A DNA stretch of 64,000 bases from Histidinibacterium lentulum (GCF_003789055.1 NZ_ML119092.1:1-64000); one strand, 5' to 3'. Positions 36,840-47,589 are shown, counted from the stretch's first letter. Translations and numbers: made by a program. Notes: generated by a model from the sequence alone, not told the origin.

Positions 36840-37766
36840 ATGGCGGTTGCGGTGGTGGATCTCGGGGCGTTCGAGGCGGGGGACCTCGCGGTGGCGGCGG
36901 AGGTGGACCGCGCCTGCCGGGAGACCGGCTTTCTCGTGCTGGCGGGGCATGGCGTGCCGGCGGAGGAGATCGCGGCGATCCGGGCCGCGGTCGCGGCGTT
37001 CTTCGGCGCGGAGCCCGGCGTCAAGGAGGCGGTGCGCGCGGGCCCGGGCAAGCCCTACGGCTATCTCGGCATGGGGGCGGAGGCGCTGGCCCGCTCGAAG
37101 GGTGAGCAGACGCCCCCGGACCTGAAGGAGAGCTTCAACGGAGGGCCGCTCTCGGTGCCCGCGGCGGAGACCGATCCCGATGCGCTGGCCTTCTGCTACG
37201 CGCCGACGCCCTGGCCCGAGGTGGCGGGGTTCCGGGAGGCGTGGGAGGCCTATTACCGGCGGATGGAGGGGCTCGCCGCGCGGGTCATGGCGCTCTTCGC
37301 GGTCGCGCTGGGCCGCGACAGGGATGTCTTCGCCCCGGCCATCGATGCGCCGATCTCGGCGCTGCGGGCGCTGAACTACCCGGCGACGGACCGGCCGGCG
37401 GAGGCGGGGCAGCAGCGGGCGGGGGCCCATACGGACTACGGCTCGCTGACGATCCTCCTGCCGGACGACGGCAGCCGCGGGCTCGAGATCCGCGCGCCCT
37501 CGGGGGAGTGGGTGGCGGTCGATCCGGTTCCGGGCGCCTTCGTCGTCAATATCGGCGACCTGATGGAGCTCTGGACCGGCGGGCGCTGGCGATCCACCTT
37601 GCACCGTGTGGTTGTGCCCGGGGAACTGGCCGGACGGAGGCGGATGAGCCTTGCCTTCTTTCACCAGCCCAACTGGCACGCCGAGGTGCGCCCCATGGAG
37701 GGCGGGGGCGAGAGCGTGATATCGGGGCCTTACCTGATGGGAAAGTTCGCCTCGGCCACCTCGTGA
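36840..37766 (+). CDS. 2-oxoglutarate/Fe(II) oxygenase, isopenicillin-N-synthase family
   Basis: This 308-residue soluble enzyme has the double-stranded beta-helix iron site: the HxD pair in GAHTDYGSLTILL, the distal histidine in STLHRVVVP and the 2-oxoglutarate-binding arginine in RRRMSLAFF. The N-terminal part (ETGFLVLAGHGVP) is typical of the family. The reaction is a 2-oxoglutarate-dependent hydroxylation or desaturation of an unidentified small molecule. GGAGG precedes the ATG at 36840. It is divergent from parE. Confidence 0.92.
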   Translation: MAVAVVDLGAFEAGDLAVAAEVDRACRETGFLVLAGHGVPAEEIAAIRAAVAAFFGAEPGVKEAVRAGPGKPYGYLGMGAEALARSKGEQTPPDLKESFNGGPLSVPAAETDPDALAFCYAPTPWPEVAGFREAWEAYYRRMEGLAARVMALFAVALGRDRDVFAPAIDAPISALRALNYPATDRPAEAGQQRAGAHTDYGSLTILLPDDGSRGLEIRAPSGEWVAVDPVPGAFVVNIGDLMELWTGGRWRSTLHRVVVPGELAGRRRMSLAFFHQPNWHAEVRPMEGGGESVISGPYLMGKFASATS

Positions 37767-37791
37767 CGTCGCGTCCAGATCTCGAGATAAC

Positions 37792-37806
37792 GTTGCGTAA
37801 TGCAAC
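37792..37806. promoter_or_regulatory. Short dyad upstream of the peroxiredoxin
   Basis: GTTGC-GTAAT-GCAAC lies in the AT-richer part of the 205-bp gap before the peroxiredoxin gene, 166 bases from its start. It could be an operator. No regulator or promoter boxes can be assigned, and the rest of the gap shows nothing clear. Confidence 0.3.
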
Positions 37807-37971
37807 CATAGGGGGAAATCTGCCCAAATTTCGCCACAGCTGGTATGAAGGTTGAGCTCGTTACCGCCGCTGCACCCCGAGCCGGGACGGTCCCGCCGGG
37901 GGGGAGCAGGGGTCGACACGACAGGCGCACTGGGATCGTGGCGCCAGAGAAGACCGGGTGAGGCCGATTTG

Positions 37972-38673
37972 ATGAAACGGGCACTGTTCTCCAGAAAGAA
38001 GCGAACCACCGTGGCCGACGTCCCCACATCCTATCGCACGACTGTGCGTTGGCTTCCGAAGATCGGCGACTACGTGCCGAACTTCCGGGCCGAAACGACG
38101 ATGGGGCCGTTGACCTTCCATCCCTGGGCCGAGGGGCTCTGGACGGTGCTGTTTTCCCATCCGAAGGCGTTTACGCCGGTCTGCACCACCGAAGTCGCGG
38201 CGATGGCGGCCATGCATGACGAGTTCCGCCGGCGCGGCGTGCAGATCCTCGGCCTCTGCGCCAGCAGCCTCGAGGAGCAGCTGACCTGGCATCACGAGAT
38301 CGCGCAGCTCTTCGGTCACCGGGTGCGGTTTCCGATGATCTCCGACGTCGACGGCGAGCTGGCCCGGCTGATCGGCATGGTCCACGGCAAGGAGCACGAG
38401 GACTGGCCGATCCGCAAGACGCTGATCATCGATCCGAGCCTGAAGGTCCGCGCGATCACGGAATATCCCATGGTCGTGGGCCGGTCGAGCGAGGAGACGC
38501 TGCGCCTGATCGATGCGCTGCAGCGGGTCACGGCGTTCCGGGTCGTGACCGGCGCCGACTGGGAAAAGGGCGACAGGGTGATGCTCCATCCCGGGGTGGA
38601 CGCGCCGCCGACCCTCTTCGCCCGGCAGGTCCGGCCCTACCTCGTCGCCTGCGACGATCCGATGGCGTCGTGA
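37972..38673 (+). CDS. Peroxiredoxin (1-Cys/Prx6 type)
   Basis: This 233-residue thiol peroxidase has the active-site motif HPKAFTPVCTTE, with peroxidatic C71, and the C-terminal arginine region TLIIDPSLKVRAITEYP. The later VTGADWEKGDRVMLHPGVD segment is characteristic of the Prx6-like group. It reduces hydrogen peroxide or organic peroxides in the cytoplasm. The basic N-terminal stretch MKRALFSRKKRTT is unusual. A second cysteine occurs at GLCASS, and one near the C-terminus (VACDD), so a 2-Cys mechanism is not excluded. Confidence 0.92.
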   Translation: MKRALFSRKKRTTVADVPTSYRTTVRWLPKIGDYVPNFRAETTMGPLTFHPWAEGLWTVLFSHPKAFTPVCTTEVAAMAAMHDEFRRRGVQILGLCASSLEEQLTWHHEIAQLFGHRVRFPMISDVDGELARLIGMVHGKEHEDWPIRKTLIIDPSLKVRAITEYPMVVGRSSEETLRLIDALQRVTAFRVVTGADWEKGDRVMLHPGVDAPPTLFARQVRPYLVACDDPMAS

Positions 38674-38779
38674 TCCTCTCCCGGCATTGCGGCGGGCGGC
38701 CCGTCCGCTAGGTTGCCGCGAACGGGGCCGGCGCGACGGCGCGCGCCGGCCCCGGCGAGGCAGAAGAGGAGCGGAGCGG

Positions 38780-39679
38780 ATGCGGATTTTCCTGACGGGC
38801 GGAAGCGGCAAGGCGGGACGGCACGTCGTGCCCTACCTGCTGGACCGGGGTCACCGGGTGACGAATGCCGATCTGGTGCCGCTCGACCATCCCGGGGTCG
38901 ACAACCTGATCGTGGACCTGACCGATGCGGGACAGGTCTTCTCGGCGCTTCATGCCTGGGCGGGCTTCGACGAGATGGAGGCGCCCGAGGGCACGCCGGT
39001 GCCGCGCTACGACGCCATCGTCCATCTCGCCGCGATCCCGCGCATCCTGCTGGTCCCCGATACCGAGACCTACCGGGTCAACACGCTGTCGACCTTCAAC
39101 ATCCTCGAGGCGGCGGCGAAAATGGGGATCGGCAAGGTGATCTATGCCTCCTCGGAGACGACCTATGGCGTCTGTTTCGTGCAGGGGGAGGTCAGGCCCG
39201 AGTACCTGCCGGTGGACGAGGAGCACCCGACCCGGCCGCGCGACGCCTATGCCGCCTCGAAGGTGGCGAACGAGGTCACGGCCCAGGCCTTCCAGCGGCG
39301 CACGGGGGCGGACATCTACGGGCTGAGGATCAACAACGTGATCGAGCCCCATGAATATGAGCAGAATTTCGCGGCCTACATGGAGGACCCAAGCCTCCGG
39401 CGACGCAACATCTTCGCCTATATCGACGCGCGGGATCTGGGGCAGATGATCGACCGCTGCCTGAAGACGGACGGGCTCGGCTACCAGGTCTTCAACGTGG
39501 CGAATGCCGAGCACTCGGTCGGCGAGACGACGGAGGAGATCCGGGCGCGGTTCTACGCGGACGTGCCGCTGCGGCGGGAGATGGGCGAGCGGGAGACCTT
39601 CTACGACATCTCGAAGGCGAAGCGGCTTCTGGGGTTCGAGCCGGTCCATTCGTGGCGCGCGGAACTGGGCCGGGGCTGA
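38780..39679 (+). CDS. NAD-dependent epimerase/dehydratase (extended SDR)
   Basis: This 299-residue extended short-chain dehydrogenase has a Rossmann motif MRIFLTGGSGKAGRHV, the catalytic Ser/Tyr/Lys in YASSETTYG and DAYAASKVANEV, and the C-terminal ISKAKRLLGFEPVHSW typical of sugar-nucleotide enzymes. The substrate is not evident; UDP-glucose 4-epimerase-like and uronate dehydrogenase-like relatives both fit. It ends near the copy C repeat and converges with the lytic transglycosylase. Confidence 0.9.
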   Translation: MRIFLTGGSGKAGRHVVPYLLDRGHRVTNADLVPLDHPGVDNLIVDLTDAGQVFSALHAWAGFDEMEAPEGTPVPRYDAIVHLAAIPRILLVPDTETYRVNTLSTFNILEAAAKMGIGKVIYASSETTYGVCFVQGEVRPEYLPVDEEHPTRPRDAYAASKVANEVTAQAFQRRTGADIYGLRINNVIEPHEYEQNFAAYMEDPSLRRRNIFAYIDARDLGQMIDRCLKTDGLGYQVFNVANAEHSVGETTEEIRARFYADVPLRREMGERETFYDISKAKRLLGFEPVHSWRAELGRG

Positions 39680-39745
39680 GGCAGCGGAGCGGCCTCCGGC
39701 CGCGCCGGATCAGCCGTCCGCCGCCTGTGGCGGCGGCCGGCGGGC

Positions 39746-39816
39746 GGGGGGCGCTGCCCCCCGTGGCGAAAGCCGGGGGCTTTCGCCGCCCCCCGGGATA
39801 TTTCCGGCCAGAAAAG
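39746..39816 (+). repeat. Intergenic hairpin-plus-tail repeat, copy C
   Basis: There are two hairpins: GGGGGGC-gct-GCCCCCC (39746-39762) and GGCGAAAGCC-ggg-GGCTTTCGCC (39765-39787, perfect 10 bp). They are followed by the tail GGGATATTTCCGGCCAGA within 39791-39816. It lies between convergent genes and could terminate one or both. The same architecture is seen at 22-115 and 5153-5215. Confidence 0.75.
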
Positions 39817-39866
39817 CGGGGGGCGGGGGCGCCGGGGGGAGCGGGCGCGCCCTCGGCCCGGGCGGG

Positions 39867-41129
39867 TCAGCGCAGGGCGTCGAGGAGCGCGCGGGAGGGC
39901 TGGCCGGTGACCGGCAGGCCGTTCGCGCGCTGATACGCCTCGATCGCGGCGGTGGTGCCCGAGCCGATGATGCCGTCGGGGTTCCCCGCGTCGAAGCCCG
40001 CCCGCGTGAGCCCGCGCTGGAGCGCCTGCCGGTCGGCGAGGGTAAGGCCCGCGCTGTCGGGCGGGAAGCTGCCCCGGAGCGGGCCGCCCCCGGCGAGCCG
40101 GTCGGACAGGTGTCCCACGCCGATCACGTAGTTCACCGCGTTGTTGTAGCGGGCGATCACCTCGAAGTTGCGGAACGCGAGGAAGCCGGGCCCCCCCGCC
40201 TGGGGCACGATCAGCGAGGCCGAGCCCGCGGGCAGCGCGCCGCCGCCGGAGCGGGTCACGCCACGGGCGGCCCAGTCGGAAGTGGGGCGGTTCTTGCGCC
40301 GGCCGAGGAGGCCCGGGTCGATGCCCGCGGGCACCGCGACCTCGAGGCCCCAGGGCTCGCCGGTGCGCCAGCCCGCGCGGGCAAGGTAGTTGGCGGTGGA
40401 GGCGAGGCTGTCGGTCGGATCGTCGGCCCAGATGTCGCGGCGGCCGTCGCCGGTGAAATCCACCGCGTTCTCGAGATAGGAGGTCGGGATGAACTGGGTG
40501 TGGCCCATGGCCCCGGCCCAGCTTCCGACCATGCGGTCGGTGGTGGTGTCGCCCGCCTGCAGGATGCGGAGGGCGGCGAGGAGCTGGCTTTCGAAGAACT
40601 CGCCGCGGCGTCCGTCATAGGCGAGCGTCGAGGTCGAGGAGATCACGGGGATCAGGCCGCGGCGGGTGCCGTAGCGGCTTTCGACGCCCCAGACCGCGGC
40701 GACCACGTTGCCCGGCACGCCGAAGCGCGCGGCGATCGCGTCGAGCGTGGCGCGCTGCTGAGCGTAGGCGGCGCGGCCTTGGGCCACGCGCTCCTCCGAG
40801 GCGGCGATCTGGAGGTAATCCTCCGTGGTGCGGGTGAACTCGGTCTGGTTGCGGTCGCGGGTGATCACGCCGGGCAGGTAGCCCTGGCCGGCGAAGGCGC
40901 GGCTCAGCGTGGCGGGGGAGATGCCGCGGGCCTCGGCCCGGGGGCGGAAGGCCGCGACCCAGGCGCTCCAGCCGTCGTTGGGCTGGGGCAGCAGGTCGGG
41001 GGTGAGGGTCTCGGCGCCCGAAGGCCCCGAGGGACCCGCGGCCCCGGCGAGGCGGGGGGCGCCGCCGCAGGCCGCGAGGGTCGCGGCGGCGGCGGAGAGG
41101 AGGAGCGTGCGGCGGTCGAGCGGGGTCAT
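39867..41129 (-). CDS. Lytic murein transglycosylase with peptidoglycan-binding domain
   Basis: This 420-residue MltB/SLT_2-type enzyme cleaves glycan strands to 1,6-anhydro ends. The signal carries twin arginines (LDRRTLLLSAAAATLAAC) and a lipobox at C21. The catalytic glutamate is in VWGVESRYG, and GAMGHTQFIPTSYLENAVDFTG is characteristic. The C-terminal PG_binding_1 domain (about 355-420) includes ADRQALQRGLTRAGFDAG and GSGTTAAIEAYQRANGLP. I used the start at 41129; an ATG at 41153 is possible. It is anchored in the periplasm or outer membrane. Confidence 0.93.
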   Translation of the reverse strand: MTPLDRRTLLLSAAAATLAACGGAPRLAGAAGPSGPSGAETLTPDLLPQPNDGWSAWVAAFRPRAEARGISPATLSRAFAGQGYLPGVITRDRNQTEFTRTTEDYLQIAASEERVAQGRAAYAQQRATLDAIAARFGVPGNVVAAVWGVESRYGTRRGLIPVISSTSTLAYDGRRGEFFESQLLAALRILQAGDTTTDRMVGSWAGAMGHTQFIPTSYLENAVDFTGDGRRDIWADDPTDSLASTANYLARAGWRTGEPWGLEVAVPAGIDPGLLGRRKNRPTSDWAARGVTRSGGGALPAGSASLIVPQAGGPGFLAFRNFEVIARYNNAVNYVIGVGHLSDRLAGGGPLRGSFPPDSAGLTLADRQALQRGLTRAGFDAGNPDGIIGSGTTAAIEAYQRANGLPVTGQPSRALLDALR

Positions 41130-41300
41130 GGGCGGCCTCGGGGTTCGTCTCATGTCCTGCCAAGGTGTGCGGTGGCGGGGTGCCGGGGCGCAAGCGCTTT
41201 TTCCGTGACCCGGCGGAGGCTCGCGGACCCGGGCGCGGGTTTCCACCAGGAATGGCGGCAGGCTCTGGACCGGGGCGGGGCGGAGGGATAAGGCCGGGCC

Positions 41301-42683
41301 ATGGGAGACATCACCGGTCCAGTCGGCGCGCCCGGGTTCGGCGCGAAAGGCCACATGCGGGCGCTGATGGTCCTCGGGCTGCCGCTGATCGGGTCGAACC
41401 TCGCGCAGAACCTGATCCAGTTCGTCGATGTGCTGATGCTGGGCTGGTACGACGTGACCGCGCTGGCCGCGGTGTCGATCGCCACGCCCTACTGGTTCAC
41501 GCTGTTCCTTCTGGGCGCGGGCTTCGCCTGGGCGGTGGCGCCGCTGGTGGCGGCGGCGGTGGAGGCGGGGGACGGCGTCGCGGCGCGGCGGATCACGCGG
41601 ATGGGGCTCTGGCTGTCGGTGGCGGCGGGCTGCATCTTCGTGCCGGCCTTCTGGTGGTCGGCGCCGGTGCTGCTCTGGCTGGGGCAGACCGAGGAGATCG
41701 CGGGGCTGGCCCAGGACTACCTGAGGATTGCGGGCTGGGGGCTGTTCCCGGCGCTCTTCGCGATCACGCTGCGGTCGTTTCTCTCGGCGCTGGAGCTGGC
41801 GGGGATCATCCTCTGGGTGTCGCTGGCGGCGGCGGTGCTGAACGTGGGGCTGAACTGGGTGCTGATCTTCGGCAATCTCGGTTTTCCGGAGATGGGGATC
41901 GAGGGGGCGGCGCTGGCCTCGGTGTCGCTGCATGTCGCCTCGGGGCTGGGGCTGGCGGTCTACGCGGCGAAGCGGTGCGCGGAGTACGATCTTTTCACCC
42001 GGTTCTGGCGGTTCGACGGGCAGATCGCGGCGCAGGTGGCGAAGCTGGGCCTGCCCATGGGGATCACGACCGTGGCGGAGACGCTGCTCTTTTCGGCCTC
42101 GGCGGTGATGATGGGCTGGATCGGGGAGGTCTGGCTGGCGGCGCACGGGATCGCGCTGCAGCTCGCCTCGCTGACCTTCATGGTGCATCTGGGCCTGAGC
42201 CAGGCGGTGACGGTGCGGGCGGGCCGCGCCTACGGCCGGCGGGACGAGGCGGGGCTGCGGCTGGGGGGCCTTGTGGCGCTGGCCCTGTCGGGGGCCATGG
42301 TGGCGCTGACCATGGCGCTGTTTCTCGGCGTGCCGGGAGCGCTGATGTCGGTCTTCGTCGATCCTGCGGACCCGCTGCGGGATGCGATCATCGCGGCGGG
42401 AGTGACGCTTCTGGCCATCGCGGCGCTGTTCCAGCTGGTCGACGCGGCGCAGGTGATGACGATCGGGCTTCTGAGGGGCGTGCAGGACACCACCGTTCCG
42501 CTGGTCATCGCCATCGTCAGCTACTGGGTGCTGGGGATCCCGGCGAGCTGGCTGCTGGCATTTCCGGCCGGCATGGGCGCGCCGGGGATCTGGCTCGGGA
42601 TGGTCGTGGGGCTGGGGGCCGCGGCGGTGGCGCTGTCGGTGCGGTTCTGGTGGGGGACAGGGCGGCTCGGGACGGTGCTTTAG
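41301..42683 (+). CDS. MATE family efflux transporter
   Basis: This 460-residue inner-membrane protein has about twelve helices in two repeated bundles. The first starts RALMVLGLPLIGSNLAQNL and contains QFVDVLMLGWYDVTALAAV. The second starts AKLGLPMGITTVAETLLFS. These are diagnostic for the MATE (NorM-like) antiporters that export cationic drugs in exchange for Na+ or H+. Substrate unknown. It is divergent from the lytic transglycosylase and converges with the phosphatase gene. Confidence 0.93.
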   Translation: MGDITGPVGAPGFGAKGHMRALMVLGLPLIGSNLAQNLIQFVDVLMLGWYDVTALAAVSIATPYWFTLFLLGAGFAWAVAPLVAAAVEAGDGVAARRITRMGLWLSVAAGCIFVPAFWWSAPVLLWLGQTEEIAGLAQDYLRIAGWGLFPALFAITLRSFLSALELAGIILWVSLAAAVLNVGLNWVLIFGNLGFPEMGIEGAALASVSLHVASGLGLAVYAAKRCAEYDLFTRFWRFDGQIAAQVAKLGLPMGITTVAETLLFSASAVMMGWIGEVWLAAHGIALQLASLTFMVHLGLSQAVTVRAGRAYGRRDEAGLRLGGLVALALSGAMVALTMALFLGVPGALMSVFVDPADPLRDAIIAAGVTLLAIAALFQLVDAAQVMTIGLLRGVQDTTVPLVIAIVSYWVLGIPASWLLAFPAGMGAPGIWLGMVVGLGAAAVALSVRFWWGTGRLGTVL

Positions 42684-42720
42684 GGGCGTTCGGCGGACGT
42701 GGCGCGCAAGGCCGCGCACC

Positions 42721-43416
42721 TCACGTTGGGGGCGACTTCCCGCGGCGGGCGAGGTGGGCGGAGGTGGCGGCCTCGCGGTCGTATTCGGTGCGGATCCACC
42801 GGTCGATCGGAATGGGTGTCCGGGCGTTGCGGGCGGCGTAGAGGTCGAGGATGTCGTCGATCACCCCCGCCGCCGAATTGCGGATGTGCAGGTAGCGGAA
42901 CGACAGGTGGCGGCGGGCCTGCTCGAGGCTCTCGCCCTCCTTGAGCATCATCCACAGGACGGCGGCGAGGCCGGTGCGGTCGGAGCCGGACTTGCAGTGG
43001 ATCAGGACCGGTTTCTCGACCGCGTCGAAGGCCTCGATCAGGTTCACCAGCCGGTCCCGGGTCGGGGCCTTGGTGGCGTTCAGCTTCACGTTCACGAGGG
43101 TGAGGCCGAGGGCCTCGCAGGCTTCGCGCAGGAAGAGGTAATGGGCGAAGACATCCTCTCCGCGCAGGTTCAGCACGGTTTTCAGCCCGTGCCGGTCACG
43201 CAGGCGTCTGAGGCGGCGCAGGGTGGGCTGGTTGGAGCGCCAGACGCCGGGGGCGATCTGGTACTGGTTGGAGAAGAGCCTGCGGATGTGGGCGTGGTCG
43301 AGCCAGTTGTAATGCCATTGCGCCTGCCGGCGGGCGGCGGGCGTGGAGATGTCCGTGCCGAAGGAGCGGCGCCAGCGGCGCTCGGCCCGGGCGAGGCGTT
43401 CGGAAAGGCTCGGCAT
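42721..43416 (-). CDS. Tyrosine/dual-specificity protein phosphatase
   Basis: This 231-residue soluble phosphatase has the CX5R loop HCKSGSDRTG (C141, R147), preceded by TVLNLRGED and a likely general-acid region. Relatives act on phosphotyrosine proteins or on inositol- and polysaccharide-related substrates; sequence does not say which. The ATG at 43416 (MPSLSERLARAERRW) is preferred over longer frames that run through a spacer. The 190-bp gap upstream (43417-43606) holds no supported gene. Confidence 0.88.
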   Translation of the reverse strand: MPSLSERLARAERRWRRSFGTDISTPAARRQAQWHYNWLDHAHIRRLFSNQYQIAPGVWRSNQPTLRRLRRLRDRHGLKTVLNLRGEDVFAHYLFLREACEALGLTLVNVKLNATKAPTRDRLVNLIEAFDAVEKPVLIHCKSGSDRTGLAAVLWMMLKEGESLEQARRHLSFRYLHIRNSAAGVIDDILDLYAARNARTPIPIDRWIRTEYDREAATSAHLARRGKSPPT

Positions 43417-43606
43417 GGCGGGGATGTGGCCGATCGGGCGGGATTGCGCAAGATGGCGCGGTCGCGCGCGGCCCGAAGGCGCGGCGGCGCGCGGAAAATT
43501 CCGGGCAGGGCCATGGCGCCGGTGATCCGCTCCCCGGTTTCCCGCGTAGGCACAGGGGAAACGGTGGGAGAGGGGAATGGACATCAGGTCCGTCGAGATC
43601 AGCAGG

Positions 43607-43813
43607 TCATTTCTTGAGCGACTGCGCGAGCTTGGGGAGGAGGCTCTCGAGAGCCTTCCGGATCGCGTTCGATTTGAGATCGCCGAAGGTCCCCTGGGAG
43701 ACGCCGCAGGTGCGGCACCGGACGATGGACGCGTCGGTGTGATGATCATCAACGGTGAGGACGGTCCCGCCGCAGTCTTTACACTCAAAATGGACCCTGA
43801 AGAGATCTCCCAT
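43607..43813 (-). CDS. Small zinc-ribbon protein
   Basis: This 68-residue protein has two CxxC knuckles (C11/C14 in ECKDCGG and C33/C36 in RCRTCGV), a probable zinc ribbon, followed by a basic helical tail (IRKALESLLPKLAQSLKK). It is too small to be an enzyme and may bind nucleic acid or protein. The opposite strand also stays open across the same span, but the paired cysteine motifs favour this reading. The ribosome site is weak. No neighbour suggests a job. Confidence 0.65.
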   Translation of the reverse strand: MGDLFRVHFECKDCGGTVLTVDDHHTDASIVRCRTCGVSQGTFGDLKSNAIRKALESLLPKLAQSLKK

Positions 43814-43938
43814 GGCTGACCTTATCGTTCGTTCGCGGCCGAGAAGGAATGACAGAATGTCCTGTCAATTCAGCCTGACGGGCCGCGTCGGTCAAGCCAT
43901 CCGACAATCCGGCGCGGTCTGACAGATATCCCGTGGCG

Positions 43939-44352
43939 TCAGCCTTCGCCGCCGGTCTTGAGGAGTCGGTCGGCCTTCTTGCGCACGAGGACGGAGCGCA
44001 GGTCGTGCATGGCGAGGAGGAGCGCGTCGGTCACCTCTTCGAGCTGGTCGTCGGTGGCGTTCGACTGGACCCACTGGGTGGTGGTGTTGAGGTAGTCCAC
44101 CGCGCGCAGGATGTCGTCGATGTTGCGGCGCTCCAGCAACTCGATGCGGCGGGTCATCCAGGCCTCGATCTCGGCGATGTCCTCCGCGCTGAGGGTGCGG
44201 TCGCCATGGGGCTTGATCTCGCGCTTCTTGACGTTGACCACGGCAATCTGGTCCATCTCGATGCGACGCTGGCGGTTCTCGGTCTCCACGCGGAACACGG
44301 CTGCGCCGTTCTCCCGGATGCGGAAGTAGTAGTCGGGAAGCTCCGCGCTCAT
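43939..44352 (-). CDS. Conserved hypothetical protein downstream of aspartate aminotransferase
   Basis: This 137-residue soluble protein has an N-terminal beta-rich part (YYFRIRENGAAVFRVETENRQRRIEMDQIAVVNVK) and a C-terminal helical part (about 60-130, AEIEAWMTRRIELLERRNIDDI and LEEVTDALLLAMHDLRSVLVR). The helices are coiled-coil-like. It starts 24 bp after the aminotransferase stop, so is probably cotranscribed. I do not recognise a family with a function. Confidence 0.8.
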   Translation of the reverse strand: MSAELPDYYFRIRENGAAVFRVETENRQRRIEMDQIAVVNVKKREIKPHGDRTLSAEDIAEIEAWMTRRIELLERRNIDDILRAVDYLNTTTQWVQSNATDDQLEEVTDALLLAMHDLRSVLVRKKADRLLKTGGEG

Positions 44353-44376
44353 CGCCCCGTCATCGCTCCTGCCCCG

Positions 44377-46051
<1,675 letters not shown>

Positions 46052-46055
<4 letters not shown>

Positions 46056-46312
46056 GCGTGGGCGAGGAGGCCCGGGACGTCCGGCTGAAGCGGATGCGGA
46101 TGCGCGCGGGTCGGCGCGGCATCAGGGAGATGGACCTCATTCTCGCGGCCTTCGCCGACCGCGAGATGGCGGGGATGTCCGGCGCCGAGCTCGACGCCTT
46201 CGAGCGGCTGATGGAGCAGAACGACCAGGATCTGTATTCCTGGGTGTCGGGCCAGACGACGGCGCCGGAGGCCCATGCGGAGCTGGTGGCCCGGATCCGG
46301 GCCGGGCTGTAG
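46052..46312 (+). CDS. sdhE: Succinate dehydrogenase flavinylation factor SdhE
   Basis: This 86-residue SdhE/Sdh5 family protein assists covalent FAD attachment to SdhA. The conserved RGxxExD motif is RRGIREMD. The following LILAAFADREM, LDAFERLMEQNDQDLYSWVSG pattern is standard. It begins inside the stop of the XRE regulator gene. No sdh genes are nearby. Confidence 0.93.
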
Positions 46313-46477
46313 GGCGAAAGGGGTCAGAGAATCCTTGAAACCCGGGGGTCGGGCTGCAAGCCTGCGGTCCTCGGGACAGGGGTCCGGGGGATGCGCCGCA
46401 TTCCGCGCGGGGCGGCAGGTCCCGTCCTGTGCCTCCGCTCCGCCCGGGTCGTGACCGCAAGACCGGAGGATGACGCC

Positions 46478-47266
46478 ATGCACCCTTTTGCCCCCCTTCT
46501 CCGCACCGCGATGGCCGGTGTGTCGGCCCTGTTGCTGCTGCCCGGCCCGGCAGAGGCGCAGATGGGCGGACATGGCCCGGATGCCTGGCGGGTGACCGGC
46601 GTGACGTCCGACGACGTGCTGAACCTGCGCATGGGGCCGGGCACCCGCTATCCGATCATCGGCTCCTTCGCCCATGACGCGGCCGGTCTGACGATGACGA
46701 CATGCGTGCCGTTCATGACGGAGGCGCAGGGCATGACGATGACCCCGGAGGAGCGCGAGCGCCTGAACCTGCCGCCGCGCTGGTGCCTGATGAGCGACGC
46801 CCAGGCCCGCAGCCAGGGCTGGGTCGCCGCGCGGTTCCTCGAGGAGGACACCGGCGGACCTGCGTCCGATCAGGACGGCGACCGGATGATCGAGGATGCT
46901 GTGTCGCTGGTCTCGCGGCTCTACACGCGGCACGAGCAGGCCATGCGCGGCGAGGCGCTGAGCCCGTTCAGCCACGGACGGGCCGCGGATTTCTTCTTTG
47001 CCGGCGACGTGTCGGCCGTGGCCGACAGCCAGTGGCAGGCGGACCCGCTCTATGATGCGCAGGATTTCGACATCACCAACCTTCGGGTCTATGCGGACCC
47101 CGAGATGCCGATGTTCCGCGGCATGATCACCGTCTGGGTGGAGTTCGAGAACTTCGGCCAGCCCCAGCGGGTCGAGGTCAACCTGCGTCCCGACCCGGAC
47201 CAGCCGGGCAGGCCCGCGCCGGTGCGGATCATCCGGATCGACCACGGGGAGTGGCAGTTTCCCTGA
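46478..47266 (+). CDS. Secreted SH3-domain protein
   Basis: This 262-residue protein has a signal peptide (MHPFAPLLRTAMAGVSALLLLPGPAEA) and a bacterial SH3b domain (about 35-120, VTSDDVLNLRMGPGTRYPIIGSF, then QGWVAARFL). A C-terminal domain (about 140-262) ends PVRIIRIDHGEWQF; I do not recognise that half. GGAGG lies upstream of the ATG. SH3b domains bind peptidoglycan peptides or proteins, so it probably acts in the periplasm. It converges with rhaM, eight bases away. Confidence 0.85.
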   Translation: MHPFAPLLRTAMAGVSALLLLPGPAEAQMGGHGPDAWRVTGVTSDDVLNLRMGPGTRYPIIGSFAHDAAGLTMTTCVPFMTEAQGMTMTPEERERLNLPPRWCLMSDAQARSQGWVAARFLEEDTGGPASDQDGDRMIEDAVSLVSRLYTRHEQAMRGEALSPFSHGRAADFFFAGDVSAVADSQWQADPLYDAQDFDITNLRVYADPEMPMFRGMITVWVEFENFGQPQRVEVNLRPDPDQPGRPAPVRIIRIDHGEWQFP

Positions 47267-47274
47267 GGGGGTGG

Positions 47275-47589
47275 TCACTCCATGTGGAACTGCTTCGGCA
47301 GAAGGAACGGGAAGCTGGTGGCGGAATCGACCTCCACCTTCATGATCGGGCCCATCCACTCGCCCCATCTGGCGTTCACCGGGTCATCGGCGAGGATCTC
47401 CTGCGTGCGCTTGAGGTCGTCCGTCTCGAAATAGCCGAAGAGCGTCAGGCCGTGGCGGAAGATGTTGTAGTTGCGGATGCCCGCGGCGCGCAGGGCCTCC
47501 AGCATCTCGGGCCAGATCTCGTCGTGGCGGCGCTTGTATTCCTCCTCGTGCCCCGGGCGGACTTCGAGGACCCAGGCGTATCCGGGCAT
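47275..47589 (-). CDS. rhaM: L-rhamnose/L-fucose mutarotase (RhaM family)
   Basis: This 104-residue dimeric ferredoxin-like fold protein has the RhaM pattern: YAWVLEVRPGHEEEYKRRHDEIWPE at the start, then NYNIFRHGLTLFGYFE with its histidine and tyrosines, and the C-terminal KVEVDSATSFPFLLP. It interconverts sugar anomers after uptake. RhaM-like proteins also serve L-fucose in Xanthomonas, so the sugar could be either. It is the last gene of the 58.8-47.3 kb operon and overlaps the preceding gene by ATGA. Confidence 0.9.
   Translation of the reverse strand: MPGYAWVLEVRPGHEEEYKRRHDEIWPEMLEALRAAGIRNYNIFRHGLTLFGYFETDDLKRTQEILADDPVNARWGEWMGPIMKVEVDSATSFPFLLPKQFHME

Noticed and set aside
39867-42719. 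A 950-codon minus-strand frame continuing the transglycosylase upstream through the MATE gene
   Set aside because: The extra N-terminal 530 residues are Arg/His/Pro-rich antisense of the MATE gene. The signal peptide and lipobox beginning at 41129 fix the real start.
43577-43819. Plus-strand 80-codon frame opposite the zinc-ribbon gene
   Set aside because: It has no motif or ribosome site, whereas the minus strand encodes two CxxC pairs.
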